Shown here one piece after another: positions 25,714 through 35,025 of a DNA stretch of 64,000 nucleotides; position 1 is the stretch's first letter; every line of letters starts with the position of its first letter. The notes below the pieces were generated by a model, which saw only the letters and a program-made list of their open reading frames with translations, was not told where the DNA came from and searched no databases. Both the position numbers and the translations under genes were made by a program. Source of the DNA: Calothrix sp. PCC 7716 (GTDB lineage Bacteria; Cyanobacteriota; Cyanobacteriia; Cyanobacteriales; Nostocaceae); assembly GCF_019977735.1 (NCBI RefSeq), contig NZ_AP025022.1, positions 1 through 64,000 on the forward strand, written 5' to 3'.

Positions 25714-25850
25714 CACAACCCAGTCTGGGAGAGGATTTCAGGTCTACACAGGCGCCTACACTGGTCTACACTAGTCTACACTGCCAACACCAACATTCAC
25801 GCACAACCCAGTCACCGCAAGGCTTTCAGGTCTACACAGGGGGTCTACAC
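25714..25850. repeat. Iteron-like array of CTACAC units
   Basis: Six TCTACAC/CCTACAC units occur at 25743, 25755, 25765, 25775, 25831 and 25844, mostly 10 bp apart. A 39-bp imperfect direct repeat (25714-25752 and 25802-25840) starts CACAACCCAGTC and ends TTTCAGGTCTACACAGG. The 10-bp phasing puts the units on one face of the helix. It lies 0.4 kb upstream of a broken replication gene, so it could be an old origin, but similar 10-bp units flank the ribbon-helix-helix gene at 62.4 kb, which suggests a shared binding protein. The rest of 25,493-26,217 has no gene. Confidence 0.65.
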
Positions 25851-26217
25851 AGGTAAGAAAATACCCGAAAAGCAAATTGTTTAAAAGATTTACAAAAATA
25901 AATAATTAAAATTGCCACCCTTTGTGAAAGAGCGGCATTTTTGTTCGATAATGAAATTTGTAAAGTGTGCTGCTTTCCAAAAACTCGTTCAGTGTGACTA
26001 GTTGGAAGCTGGAACCACTGATTGGTTTGTGAGCGACACACCGCGACTGGTTTTGCCATTCGCTTCACCAATATCTTACCCCAATTTTGAGTACTTTTGG
26101 GTCATTTGTGCATGAAATTTTTTTATTGTAATTTTGCTCAAATGCTTTCTTGACACAGATTCCAGAGATATCGGTGAGGCGGAACACCTACTAATCAAGA
26201 ACATCAGAGGTTTTGCC

Positions 26218-26757
26218 ATGCTATCTCAATCTACCCTTAATACTCGCCACAACAACAAATGTACTATCAAACGTGGTTTAGCTCCTGAGTGGATAGAAGT
26301 GAACTGTCGAAGTGTATCAGCATCAGAAGCGAAGGAACTTCTAGGATATACAGCTTATTCTGATGGAATGTGGTTAGAAGGCGCCAATTTTCAGGGACAG
26401 TTCAAACCAGATAAACCTTGGGAAAGTCGGGATGAAAAAACTGGTAAAAAAAGTAGACCTAAATACCGTACTCCTTTAGAGGAATACGATGCTATGCTGC
26501 CCAAACATCCAGAAAACAAGCGTTATTGGGAAGATTTGGAAGCATTAAAGCTTTTATGCTACATAATCAACGGTATTCCCTGCTTAGTTATAACAGAAGG
26601 ATTTTTTAAAGCTATTTGCGGTTGCACCTCGCAATATGCAATTGGAATATACCGATAATTCCTTTGACTATCTATGTCCAACCATCAACCAACCTCATTA
26701 CAAGCATCCATCGGAAAATCGAGTAGTAATGAATATATCAGTTATTGATGAACCATA
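26218..26757 (+). pseudogene. Remnant of a DUF3854/CyRepA1-like plasmid replication protein
   Basis: From the ATG at 26218 the protein resembles the N-terminal part of cyanobacterial plasmid replication proteins with a DUF3854 TOPRIM-like domain: APEWIEVNCRSVSASEAKEL, then GQFKPDKPW, KYRTPLEEYDAML and LVITEGFFKA. It stops at 26658, where a TOPRIM domain should continue. A second frame then runs QLEYTDNSFDYLCPTINQ and MNISVIDEP to a stop at 26757, as if an internal deletion joined two parts out of frame. The C-terminal helicase half is absent. So this replicon's original initiator appears dead here, and replication must rely on another gene outside the window or unrecognised. Confidence 0.6.
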
Positions 26758-26908
26758 AAAAAATTACTCTCAAATTGACGGTAAAATTTAGGCGAAAATG
26801 ATATTTATTGATAATGAAAGCATTTGTTGAGAATCAAGGCACAATTTAACTATTAGGTATGTGATGTGATTTTTTCTTATACTGTACGTAAGTTTGGAGG
26901 AAAATTAA

Positions 26909-27445
26909 ATGAATGCAATTTCTATATGGATTGAGTATAAACTAGTAAATAATCCCGATACTTTAAAAATTCAAATGGCGCCTTTATATTATTTTGAGCC
27001 ACTGGATGAGGATGAAAATCCCGATTTGGATTATACAGGCGAAGAATATGAGTATGATTCTGTTCCAAAATATTTTCATGCTATAGAATACATAGGATGT
27101 GAAATTAGTAATGTCGAACATACAAAAATAACAATATTAGATGAACGCAATGGTATTGAGTACATTCAATCAGAAACATTTTGGAACAAGGGTGAGAATA
27201 GGATGATTATGACTCAGACTCTTTCTGGGAATATTAATAGATATGATATGTTGGTAGAAACGCTAATTAATAAAGAACGAAATACAATACAGCAGGTGAA
27301 ATTTATTATAGAAAATAACATTCCAAAATACCAGGAACAAATTATTATCCAAACAAATGAAGACGGGAGTGAAAGCATTTTGTTGGACAATGTGCAACAG
27401 CAAAAATCAAATGATATACTTGGAAAATTGGGGGTATCAGTTTAA
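26909..27445 (+). CDS. Hypothetical protein, 178 residues
   Basis: A soluble acidic protein beginning MNAISIWIEYKLVNNPDTL with strands and a very acidic loop (EPLDEDENPDLDYTGEEYEY). I do not recognise it. AGTTTGGAGGAAAATTAAATG supplies a strong ribosome-binding site and decides the start. It stands between the replication remnant and the convergent nuclease-transposase gene; no motif indicates function. Confidence 0.6.
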   Translation: MNAISIWIEYKLVNNPDTLKIQMAPLYYFEPLDEDENPDLDYTGEEYEYDSVPKYFHAIEYIGCEISNVEHTKITILDERNGIEYIQSETFWNKGENRMIMTQTLSGNINRYDMLVETLINKERNTIQQVKFIIENNIPKYQEQIIIQTNEDGSESILLDNVQQQKSNDILGKLGVSV

Positions 27446-27489
27446 TTTTACTCAAGAAGGATAGTATTTATAGATAAACGATACCGCTA

Positions 27490-30225
27490 CTACGTTCTCT
27501 TAAATTTATCAATATCCTTCTCTCCTGACATGAAGAATTTCAACAATGATTTATCTTGAAATCTACAGGTTTGCATAATTCCAAGTAAAACGAGATATGA
27601 GGTAGCACCAGATTCATAAAAAGACCCTGATATTTTGCGCTGTATAGCAAGATGTCTAATCGCACGCTCTGCTGTGTTATTATTCCAGGGTATAGTATCT
27701 TGTTCAAGGAAAGTGAATAAACTTTGCCTATAACGTTCAAAGCGTTTTTGATATTTAACTGCTAATTCAGAGCGGTAAACTTTATCAAGTATATTTTGAA
27801 AATAGAATTTTTCTACGACTTTATTAAACTTGCTTAAATGTCTTTTTTTTAAGCCATATTTTTCAACTGTTTCAAGTATTGGTATAATTAAGTTTCTTAC
27901 CTCAGAAACAAAACATTCAAACTCGGTATCAAATGGCGCCGACCATAAATCATCATTGATATCTCTAATTAAATGACTCCAGCATTTTTGCTGTTTACAG
28001 TTTACAGAGTCATAACCGCCATAAAAATCTGAAACTAATACACCCTTATATTCAGATAAAATTTCATGAACAATTTCTGCTTCTCTCGTCTTAGTTAGTC
28101 TGTATATTACATGTTTACCATCGGTAAATACCCAAACGTATTGATTTATTCCTCGGATGCTTATCTGAGTTTCATCAACGTGAATAAAAGGGCTTTCTAA
28201 AATTTTTTGAATAAGAATTAGTTCAGTTTCTGCATAGTGTTCAGAAAATTGTTTTAGGAAATAAGTAATTGTTCCTTCGGCTATGCTTTCACCAAATAAT
28301 TCCTCGGTTTCCTGCACAATAATTTGATATGGTAATCTAAGAAAAAGTCTTTGATAAACAACCCAAGCTTTAAATCCATGTCCATAAGAACAAGGGCGAC
28401 CCATTCCAAAAAAACTTGGTGGCGCCGAATATTTTTTGCATATTGGGCAGTAGTTCTTATAACCTATATACTTGATAATATTTTTCTTGCATCCAGTTTC
28501 TAAAAAAATCAGGTCAATAACTATTTTGTAAATTATCTTGTGTTTTTCTTGGAGAAGTTCATTATTACATTGTGGACATGCTTCTAAAGCTGGCACATGA
28601 ATTACTTTGTTTATTTTTGAATTAACTGCTCGATTGTAATTTTTATGCTGTCGTGCGCCTCTTTTTCTATTTTGGCTAGTATCATTATTATTTTCTTTAA
28701 TATTATCTTTGCTAATACTTATCTTTTTATTATCGTAGTCGGCATGAGCAAATTTAAGAATTGTGTCAAATTGGTTGTGAATTTTCTTGCCAGTTTCTGT
28801 AGATTCTTTTTTAGGTTGATTAGCGAAATCAATATTAGATTGCAATTCGGAATTTGTTATAATTTTACAATATTCATCTGCTAATAGTTTGAGCGCGCGA
28901 CAATCATCTTGATTGTATTGAATCAACTTTTGCTGATGTTCGACTTCTTGGCTGTCTTCCCATTGATATCGCCAAGCAATACTTTGTAATCCAGATGCAT
29001 TTGGAACTGTCCAATAAATTCCTAAAAAATCGCCAATTGCTTTTAGACTATTAGAATAAGTTGGAAAGTATACCTTGCCATAAATATATGAGTTAAGATT
29101 TATCAAACGCTGTTTTATTAACTCACAATCAGTTGAGTACCTTTTTGCTAATTCATTAATGGCTTTAACTTCATAACTGCCATAATGATAAATTACTGCT
29201 TCAGGATATGAGTTAATTTTTTCAATCAACTGCTTCCAAATGCTTTCTTCATCATCAGTTGTATCTGCCCAAAATGAATGATATGAAGCATTCTCTCCCG
29301 TGCATATCAAAAGACCAATTAGATAATGAAAATTCTCATCGGGAATACCCTCAATATCTAAAAAAAGCTCAACTGGTTTTCTAGATAATGAGGGTATTTC
29401 CTGGATATATATTTTCTGCTCTCTAATTGCTAAAGCTTGCAGTTCCAAGCTGTGTTTTACAGGTAATTTACTTTTTAGCTTTTTCTTATTTCGTCTGAGC
29501 CTAAATAAATACGAAAGTTGATGAATGGTAAATATTCCCTTTTTGTGATAATTTTGAATTGCTTTAGGTGTCATTCTATCGAGCAAGCTAAGATTATTCT
29601 CCTTAACCGCTTGTTCTCGACATAAATCCCGAAATTGACAGTATGGGCAATGCTTATTCAAAATCAAAGGTGGAGGTTCAATAGGCTTTTCTTCTACCCA
29701 TGCTTGTAGCATTTTAAGGGATGGAGTTATTGATTTATAACCACTTTCCAGTTTAACTCGATGAGCCTTTCCATCCATCCCCACAATTGTGCCTACAGCA
29801 GGTAACTGTTTTTGAATTTGTCCTAGAATTTTACCAATAAATAAAAGTTCTATTTTCTGTTCATTGGTGATGCTGCAAGTTCCAATAATAATTGTAGGTT
29901 CGTAGATTGAATTACGACGTGATGAGGGAGCATCAACTTTTGTTAAAACATCGCATTGAGCTTCCCAATACTCCGATTTAAGGCTTGCTTCAACGAAAAA
30001 ATCATTTCCCTTAAAGTTATTTTCATCATATTTTTTGGCGCCAAGATGTTCTTGCTTAAAAACCTCAAGATACTTAGCTTGGTGAGTCCTTTTACGTTCT
30101 TCGATAATGCGGAAGTAGTCATGGGGAGTTCCTTTATCATCAGAAAACAGCATTAAAAATGCTTTGCGAGGACACAGGGAATAGGCAACGAACACTTCTG
30201 ACGTAATGATAATTTCGGTACTCAT
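27490..30225 (-). CDS. RecB/Cas4-like nuclease + DEDD exonuclease + IS66 transposase fusion
   Basis: A 911-residue polypeptide with three enzyme cores. Residues 1-235 are a TM0106-family RecB/Cas4-like nuclease: LCPRKAFLM gives one cysteine (about 18) and HCPYCQFRDLC gives three more, the pattern of a Cas4-type Fe-S cluster; the usual D-x-K motif reads E-P-T, so cleavage may be lost. Residues about 280-465 are a DEDD RNase H-like domain (LFLDIEGIPDE, YHYGSYE, YNQDDCRAL). Residues about 545-900 are an IS66 transposase with the zinc region (ACPQCNNEL), HVDETQ (about 683), VSDFYGGYDS (about 731) and NNNTAERAIR (about 850), so DDE is complete. No IS66 helper genes TnpA/TnpB or clear terminal repeats were found. 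Confidence 0.88.
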   Translation of the reverse strand: MSTEIIITSEVFVAYSLCPRKAFLMLFSDDKGTPHDYFRIIEERKRTHQAKYLEVFKQEHLGAKKYDENNFKGNDFFVEASLKSEYWEAQCDVLTKVDAPSSRRNSIYEPTIIIGTCSITNEQKIELLFIGKILGQIQKQLPAVGTIVGMDGKAHRVKLESGYKSITPSLKMLQAWVEEKPIEPPPLILNKHCPYCQFRDLCREQAVKENNLSLLDRMTPKAIQNYHKKGIFTIHQLSYLFRLRRNKKKLKSKLPVKHSLELQALAIREQKIYIQEIPSLSRKPVELFLDIEGIPDENFHYLIGLLICTGENASYHSFWADTTDDEESIWKQLIEKINSYPEAVIYHYGSYEVKAINELAKRYSTDCELIKQRLINLNSYIYGKVYFPTYSNSLKAIGDFLGIYWTVPNASGLQSIAWRYQWEDSQEVEHQQKLIQYNQDDCRALKLLADEYCKIITNSELQSNIDFANQPKKESTETGKKIHNQFDTILKFAHADYDNKKISISKDNIKENNNDTSQNRKRGARQHKNYNRAVNSKINKVIHVPALEACPQCNNELLQEKHKIIYKIVIDLIFLETGCKKNIIKYIGYKNYCPICKKYSAPPSFFGMGRPCSYGHGFKAWVVYQRLFLRLPYQIIVQETEELFGESIAEGTITYFLKQFSEHYAETELILIQKILESPFIHVDETQISIRGINQYVWVFTDGKHVIYRLTKTREAEIVHEILSEYKGVLVSDFYGGYDSVNCKQQKCWSHLIRDINDDLWSAPFDTEFECFVSEVRNLIIPILETVEKYGLKKRHLSKFNKVVEKFYFQNILDKVYRSELAVKYQKRFERYRQSLFTFLEQDTIPWNNNTAERAIRHLAIQRKISGSFYESGATSYLVLLGIMQTCRFQDKSLLKFFMSGEKDIDKFKRT

Positions 30226-30240
30226 GACAAAATATTTTTA

Positions 30241-30780
30241 TTATTGCGATATTGGATGGTACAAACCATCTTTATCATTCCACTCCCACCCAAACGAACG
30301 CGGGTCTCGGTTGCGTGTATAACTAATAAATTCTTTGGTGCTGAGTTTTTCTCTTTCTGCTGACAGGGTTGCTGGGTTTAGTCCTAACCGTTGAGCTAAG
30401 TTCTCGTGGGGGAATGCTCCCAGTTCGACAGTTGGTTGCTGGAATGGGTTGTAAGAATTTGAGCGACTTCTTGAGTTTTGGTTGCTTCTGGTGGTGCGAA
30501 TTGCCGTTTCGATTTTTTCTAACTGTTGCAGCAGGGTTTGGCGATCGCTTTTTAGTTGGGTTTCGAGTTGGTCGAGTTTTTCCTCCAGGCGCTTGGTATT
30601 CGTGTTTGTAGGGATAAAATTGATAACAGTTTTGCTATCAATTTCAGCAATTACATCCTGAAGGCTTTGCAGGAGGGCAGTTGTGTGTCCTTCTCGATGT
30701 AACCGTGATAATTCGCGTACTGCTGGAATTAAGGCAGTAGGTACGCGAAGCATTTGGCTTTTGGGTGCAGGTTCGCTCAT
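30241..30780 (-). CDS. Small coiled-coil/DNA-associated protein upstream of the nuclease-transposase
   Basis: The 179-residue protein begins MSEPAPKSQMLRVPTALIPA with VRELSRLHREGHTTALLQ, a pattern I associate with a cyanobacterial family of unknown function (an RHH-like start). A coiled coil (TKRLEEKLDQLETQLKSD and on) spans about 60-95, and the C-terminal 60 residues look like a winged-helix or HTH (ENLAQRLGLNPATLSAER) ending FGWEWNDKDGLYHPI. Its stop is 15 nt before the fusion gene start, so they are co-transcribed. It could be the accessory or targeting protein of the transposase, in place of TnpA/TnpB, though this is inference. Confidence 0.6.
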   Translation of the reverse strand: MSEPAPKSQMLRVPTALIPAVRELSRLHREGHTTALLQSLQDVIAEIDSKTVINFIPTNTNTKRLEEKLDQLETQLKSDRQTLLQQLEKIETAIRTTRSNQNSRSRSNSYNPFQQPTVELGAFPHENLAQRLGLNPATLSAEREKLSTKEFISYTRNRDPRSFGWEWNDKDGLYHPISQ

Positions 30781-31171
30781 ACTGATATCAAAATTGCTAT
30801 CATTAAATTTTACCAGTTATGGAGCGGAAATAAAGCACAGAACCTGCAATAGCTGCTCTTCGGCTCTCCAACATTCGTTCGATTCTCAATAACCTGATGC
30901 TATCAGAGGTCATTGCTGTCTTGCTAAGATTTACTTAACTTTATAAACGACTTGTAAGGTCAAAACTTGTTCAAAAATATACTAGTACTTATCAACTATG
31001 TGGTGTTGCACTTTTGTGCAAGTAAGTTGGTTATTTCTCGCAATAGATTTAATCAAAAGCATCATATAGTAGTTATTGTACCGTCATTTATGGCTTTAAT
31101 CATTTATATTCGTCTGGCTTTTCAGCTTTCATCTACTTGCATTCAATAAAATTATTAACTAATATCCAATA
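30781..31171. other. Intergenic region between divergent units
   Basis: A 391-bp gap between the nuclease-transposase operon (minus) and the signalling cassette (plus). It must hold both promoters. A short hydrophobic frame at 30967-31149 has no ribosome-binding site or family resemblance, so I do not call it. Confidence 0.4.
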
Positions 31172-31909
31172 ATGATTTCCCTTACAGACAATGTAGTTAT
31201 AATTACTGATATACTAATTTTATCTATAATACTGTGGCTAATTGTCTGGCGCCAGCAAACACGACAGGCACTATATTGGTGGCATCATCGACAACATATA
31301 AAAATGCGCCAAGAAGCTGATTCAATTCGTAATAAAACATTACAGGAATTGTTTGTCTTACGCCGAAATATGGAGCTATCACAAGTAAATAATTCTAAAA
31401 CTTATTTTGACCAAAAATATCTTGACCATGTTCAAAATATTGATTCCTCTCTCAAAAAACTCAGTGAGTATCTTTATCCTGCACACTTAGATAATAATTT
31501 ACCATTAGCAATTTATTCTCTTTTGGAATCTTGGAAATCAAACTTCTCATCATTCAATTTTCATCTCAAGTTACCAGAAATATGGGATAACGAACCAGAA
31601 GAAAAAAATCGTATACTATTAATGATTATCAACGAATTATTAAATATAATTATTTTATCTCATGAAATTTTACCATTAATATTGGTAGCTACACTCGAAC
31701 AAAAAAATAATTACAATAAATTCAAACTAGAGTTAAAAAATTCTTGCACATCCAATCACACTCATTTCTATCGTCTACCAGAATTTGATTACCTGTGCCA
31801 TATTTTTAAAATTATTACGGGTGGTAAATGTTTCTATCAACAAAAGCATTCTACCCAAATTTGGCACTTTTGCTGGTATAATAACAAATCAGTGTTGCAC
31901 ACAAATTAG
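31172..31909 (+). CDS. Membrane protein resembling an incomplete histidine kinase
   Basis: A 245-residue protein with one N-terminal membrane helix (VVIITDILILSIILWLIVW), a basic juxtamembrane region and an alpha-helical part (IRNKTLQELFVLRRNMELS) reminiscent of a HisKA_3 dimerisation helix but without an obvious phospho-histidine. The expected ATP-binding G boxes are absent. It precedes a LuxR-type response regulator by 27 nt and a CHASE2 histidine kinase, so it may be a decoy or regulatory subunit of that system. Assignment by context. Confidence 0.5.
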   Translation: MISLTDNVVIITDILILSIILWLIVWRQQTRQALYWWHHRQHIKMRQEADSIRNKTLQELFVLRRNMELSQVNNSKTYFDQKYLDHVQNIDSSLKKLSEYLYPAHLDNNLPLAIYSLLESWKSNFSSFNFHLKLPEIWDNEPEEKNRILLMIINELLNIIILSHEILPLILVATLEQKNNYNKFKLELKNSCTSNHTHFYRLPEFDYLCHIFKIITGGKCFYQQKHSTQIWHFCWYNNKSVLHTN

Positions 31910-31936
31910 TAATTTAATATTTTTTAGGAGTTGAAA

Positions 31937-32608
31937 ATGAGCCAAACCGTATCTCAATCAAATCGATATAAGTTTTTAGTCGTAGATGACCAAGAATTAG
32001 TTTTATTTGCAACTATTAATACTCTTAAACAAGAATATCCTGAAGCTGAAATTTTAAGAGCAAAAACTGCTCAAGATGCTTTAGCTATAGCATCAAAGCA
32101 AAATTTAGATTTAGCTGTGGTTGATTTATCTATGCCTGAAAATAGCGGAGAATCAGCAAAAACTGATGCAGGTATTGAATTACTCAAAAAATTAATGGAT
32201 AAGTATCGTACATTAAATATTGTAGTTCAAAGTGCTTATTCGCGTTCCCTAATTCGCTTAAAACCAACAATAAATATTCATGAAGGTGGTTTTACTGTTG
32301 CAGATAAAAGCTTGCCGATGCAAGATATGTTGACTAAAGTTGATTGGGCACTTAAAGGTTTAAATTATACACCAAAAGAAATGCGTTTTGGATTAGAATT
32401 AAAACCAGAATGGTTACAGATGTTGCAATTAGCATTTAAAGAAGGTTTAACCGATAAAGCAATTGCTGAGAAAATGGTCATAGCTGAACGAACAGTAAGA
32501 CACTATTGGACAAAAATTCAGGATGCATTATCTGTTTACCCAGAACCAAATAAAAATTTGCGAATTCAAACTGAAAATCGAGCTAGAGAAGAAGGTTTAA
32601 TTGATTAA
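31937..32608 (+). CDS. LuxR/NarL-type response regulator
   Basis: A 223-residue two-component regulator. The receiver domain (residues about 8-135) has VVDDQE, the phospho-acceptor D in VVDLSMPE, S in VVQSAYS and K in VADKSLP. The C-terminal HTH (about 170-205) reads GLTDKAIAEKMVIAERTVRHYW, a LuxR-type recognition helix. The ATG at 31937 follows AGGAG at a good distance; a TTG two codons earlier is not needed. It is followed 17 nt later by its likely kinase. Its targets may be the secretion island further on. Confidence 0.88.
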   Translation: MSQTVSQSNRYKFLVVDDQELVLFATINTLKQEYPEAEILRAKTAQDALAIASKQNLDLAVVDLSMPENSGESAKTDAGIELLKKLMDKYRTLNIVVQSAYSRSLIRLKPTINIHEGGFTVADKSLPMQDMLTKVDWALKGLNYTPKEMRFGLELKPEWLQMLQLAFKEGLTDKAIAEKMVIAERTVRHYWTKIQDALSVYPEPNKNLRIQTENRAREEGLID

Positions 32609-32625
32609 TATATTACAAAAATAGT

Positions 32626-34533
32626 ATGCTACGAAATTTTTGGAGAAAATATCATTCAAATCCTCAGTTTACACATGCTGATATTATTGCAGCAATTACT
32701 GCTATCGGCTTTATTATAGCAGTTCGCTTGCTAGGAGGATTGCAATTTCTCGAACTATCTGCCTTTGATACGTTTATGCGGTTGCGTCCCAAGGAAAGTC
32801 CAGACGAAAGGATTTTAGTAGTGGGTATAAATGAAGATGATATACGTAATATTGGTCAATACCCAATTCCTGATGGTAAAATTGCATCACTATTACAGGA
32901 ACTGCAAATTCATCAACCTGCTGCAATTGGTTTAGATATATATCGAGATTTAGCTGTTCCACCTGGAACTGATGAATTGACTAATACTTTCAAACAAACC
33001 AAAAATGTAATTGGAGTAGAAAAAATTGTTCCCGATATTAGCGGTAAAACTGTAAACTCCCCTCCAACACTACCATCCGAGCAGTTAGGGTTTGCAGATG
33101 CGGTTTCCGATAAAGATGGTAAACAAAGACGAGCTTTATTAGGCGCCTCTAACACAAACGACGAATGGCGCCTATCTTTTCCGTTACAATTGACTAGGAT
33201 ATATTTGGAAAATCAGGGTATTAAATTAGATAACGTTGAGGGTGATGAATATGGAATGAAATTTGGCTCGGTCAAATTAGAGCGTTTTCTATCTAACTCA
33301 GGTGGTTATATTCGAGCCGATGCAAAGGGTAGTCAAATATTAATCAACTTTCGTAGTCACCCTCAACCTTTTAACACTGTTTCTCTAACAGACGTTCTGA
33401 ATAAAAAAATTGCACCAGAAAAAATCCGCAATAAAATAGTTTTAATTGGAATTACCAGTCCTAGCGCTAAAGATTATGTAGTTTCCGAAGCTATAAAATT
33501 AAAAGATGATACCAAAGACTCATTAATTTATGGTGTTGTAGTTCAAGCACATGTTACTAGTCAAATAATTAGCGCTGTCGAAAATGGCAGAACTTTTTTA
33601 AAGGTATTGCCTGATTTTGTTGAGTATTTGGGAATTGTGATTATTGGGTTGACCGGAATTGTTTTAGGACGCAGGATTAAATCCTCTATTAAATTAGTAT
33701 TATTCATTAGTCTCATCAGCTTTTTTTTACTAGGCACTTCTTATATACTACTAATTTTTGGTTGGTGGATACCAATTGTTCCATTTCTTACAGCTTTTTT
33801 ATGTAATGGTTTAGTCATATCTATTTTTTATAAATATGATGCAGCAGTAAAAGAAACTTTACATGGTCGTCAAATAGTTATTGACCAAGTATTTGAAACA
33901 ATTCATGGTGGACCATTACAAAGTTTGAGTATGATTTTAAGAAATCTTGATGGAGAAGATAACTTTCATAAACCAACATTATCAATGCAGTTAAAACATC
34001 TGAATCAAGAACTTAGAGAAGTACATCAGCTATTAAAAAAAGAGATATCTAGCAATGATGATTCTTTCTATTTAAGAATCGAACAAAAATTAAATTTAAA
34101 ACAACCTATTCATGAGATTTTACATCAAGTTTATACCGATGTCATGGAACGAATTAATCCAGAGTTCACTACTCTTAAAATTAAACTAGTTGATTTTCTG
34201 CAACTTGATGAACAGAATTTGACTGTCGAACAAAAGCGCGCGTTATGTCGTTTTTTAGAAGAGGGGTTAACAAATGCTGGTAAATATGCTAAAGGTATCA
34301 CAATATTAGAGGTCATTTGTAAGCAAGAACAAGGTGCTAATTTAATTCGAGTTAGTGATAATGGTTGTGGAATTGAAGATTATAACCGAGAATCTCAAGG
34401 TTTGGGAACAAAGCAAGCAATTAATTTAGCCAAACAACTTAGGGGCAAATTTGAGCGTTCCGCAAATTCTCCGAAAGGTACAGTTTATCAACTGACTTGG
34501 ACTGCTAAAAAATCAGGTATTTGGCGATTTTAA
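32626..34533 (+). CDS. CHASE2-domain sensor histidine kinase
   Basis: A 635-residue membrane kinase. A membrane helix at about 17-40 leads to an extracytoplasmic CHASE2 sensor (about 40-320: FDTFMRLRPKESPDERILVV, then PAAIGLDIYRDL). Three more helices follow (about 325-405). The HisKA_3-like segment has ETIHGGPLQSL, with the likely phospho-His, and the ATP-binding domain carries EGLTNAGKYAKG (N box) and VSDNGCGIED (G1) followed by GLGTKQAINLA (G2). It should phosphorylate the regulator just upstream. Such CHASE2 kinases accompany CHAT and exoprotein genes in filamentous cyanobacteria. Confidence 0.88.
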   Translation: MLRNFWRKYHSNPQFTHADIIAAITAIGFIIAVRLLGGLQFLELSAFDTFMRLRPKESPDERILVVGINEDDIRNIGQYPIPDGKIASLLQELQIHQPAAIGLDIYRDLAVPPGTDELTNTFKQTKNVIGVEKIVPDISGKTVNSPPTLPSEQLGFADAVSDKDGKQRRALLGASNTNDEWRLSFPLQLTRIYLENQGIKLDNVEGDEYGMKFGSVKLERFLSNSGGYIRADAKGSQILINFRSHPQPFNTVSLTDVLNKKIAPEKIRNKIVLIGITSPSAKDYVVSEAIKLKDDTKDSLIYGVVVQAHVTSQIISAVENGRTFLKVLPDFVEYLGIVIIGLTGIVLGRRIKSSIKLVLFISLISFFLLGTSYILLIFGWWIPIVPFLTAFLCNGLVISIFYKYDAAVKETLHGRQIVIDQVFETIHGGPLQSLSMILRNLDGEDNFHKPTLSMQLKHLNQELREVHQLLKKEISSNDDSFYLRIEQKLNLKQPIHEILHQVYTDVMERINPEFTTLKIKLVDFLQLDEQNLTVEQKRALCRFLEEGLTNAGKYAKGITILEVICKQEQGANLIRVSDNGCGIEDYNRESQGLGTKQAINLAKQLRGKFERSANSPKGTVYQLTWTAKKSGIWRF

Positions 34534-34587
34534 CTTGATTTTGACATATTTATGTAACCAAATTGGCGCCAACTATTAAAGTCTTTT

Positions 34588-35010
34588 ATGAGTAATCAAG
34601 ATATTCTCGTATATAGAATACCAATCAGAGACTTATTTTTTATGCTCAAACAAAGATTTTTAATAGTTTGTATAGCTAGTTTCCTTAGCTTACCTTTTGC
34701 ATCTTTAACAGCTAATGCAGATGGCATATCAAATTCTTATACATCTCGACAAAAACAATTAGCAACAGCAATAGCACAAATTGTCTACAACTATTATCAA
34801 AATACTGGACAACCCATTCCCATTACCAATCAATCTATTATAATTATCATGAGCGCTGTCGGCGCCACTCCACAAGAAGCTGCTTTTATTCAAGACAGAA
34901 TCGTTGCAAATAGTAATACACTTGCTACACCAAAAGTCGATACAATTATTAATCGCGCGCAAAATATTCTCAATTGTCTAAATACTGTTACAATCGATTG
35001 TATTCGTTGA
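34588..35010 (+). CDS. Small secreted protein
   Basis: A 140-residue protein with a signal peptide (LIVCIASFLSLPFASLTANADG) that would fit better if translation began at the in-frame ATG at 34642 (MLKQRF) than at 34588. The mature part is about 90 residues, helical, with one C-terminal cysteine pair (NCLNTVTIDC). I do not recognise the family. It lies between the CHASE2 kinase and the DUF928 gene, reading the same way, so it is likely part of the same unit. Confidence 0.55.
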   Translation: MSNQDILVYRIPIRDLFFMLKQRFLIVCIASFLSLPFASLTANADGISNSYTSRQKQLATAIAQIVYNYYQNTGQPIPITNQSIIIIMSAVGATPQEAAFIQDRIVANSNTLATPKVDTIINRAQNILNCLNTVTIDCIR

Positions 35011-35025
35011 ATTAAAAATACTCAA

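Noticed and set aside
25714-25850. CRISPR array
   Set aside because: Units are 7-10 bp with 10-bp period and no spacers of constant length; they are iterons, not CRISPR repeats.
25690-25884. Plus-strand frame across the CTACAC array
   Set aside because: The frame is a by-product of the repeats; no coding signature.
30541-30548. HIP1 (GCGATCGC) as host signature
   Set aside because: Only this single copy was seen, so HIP1 is not the iterated palindrome of this replicon.
27490-30780. Exact insertion-sequence ends for the IS66-like gene
   Set aside because: No convincing terminal inverted repeats or target duplication could be matched by eye, so no mobile-element boundary is claimed.
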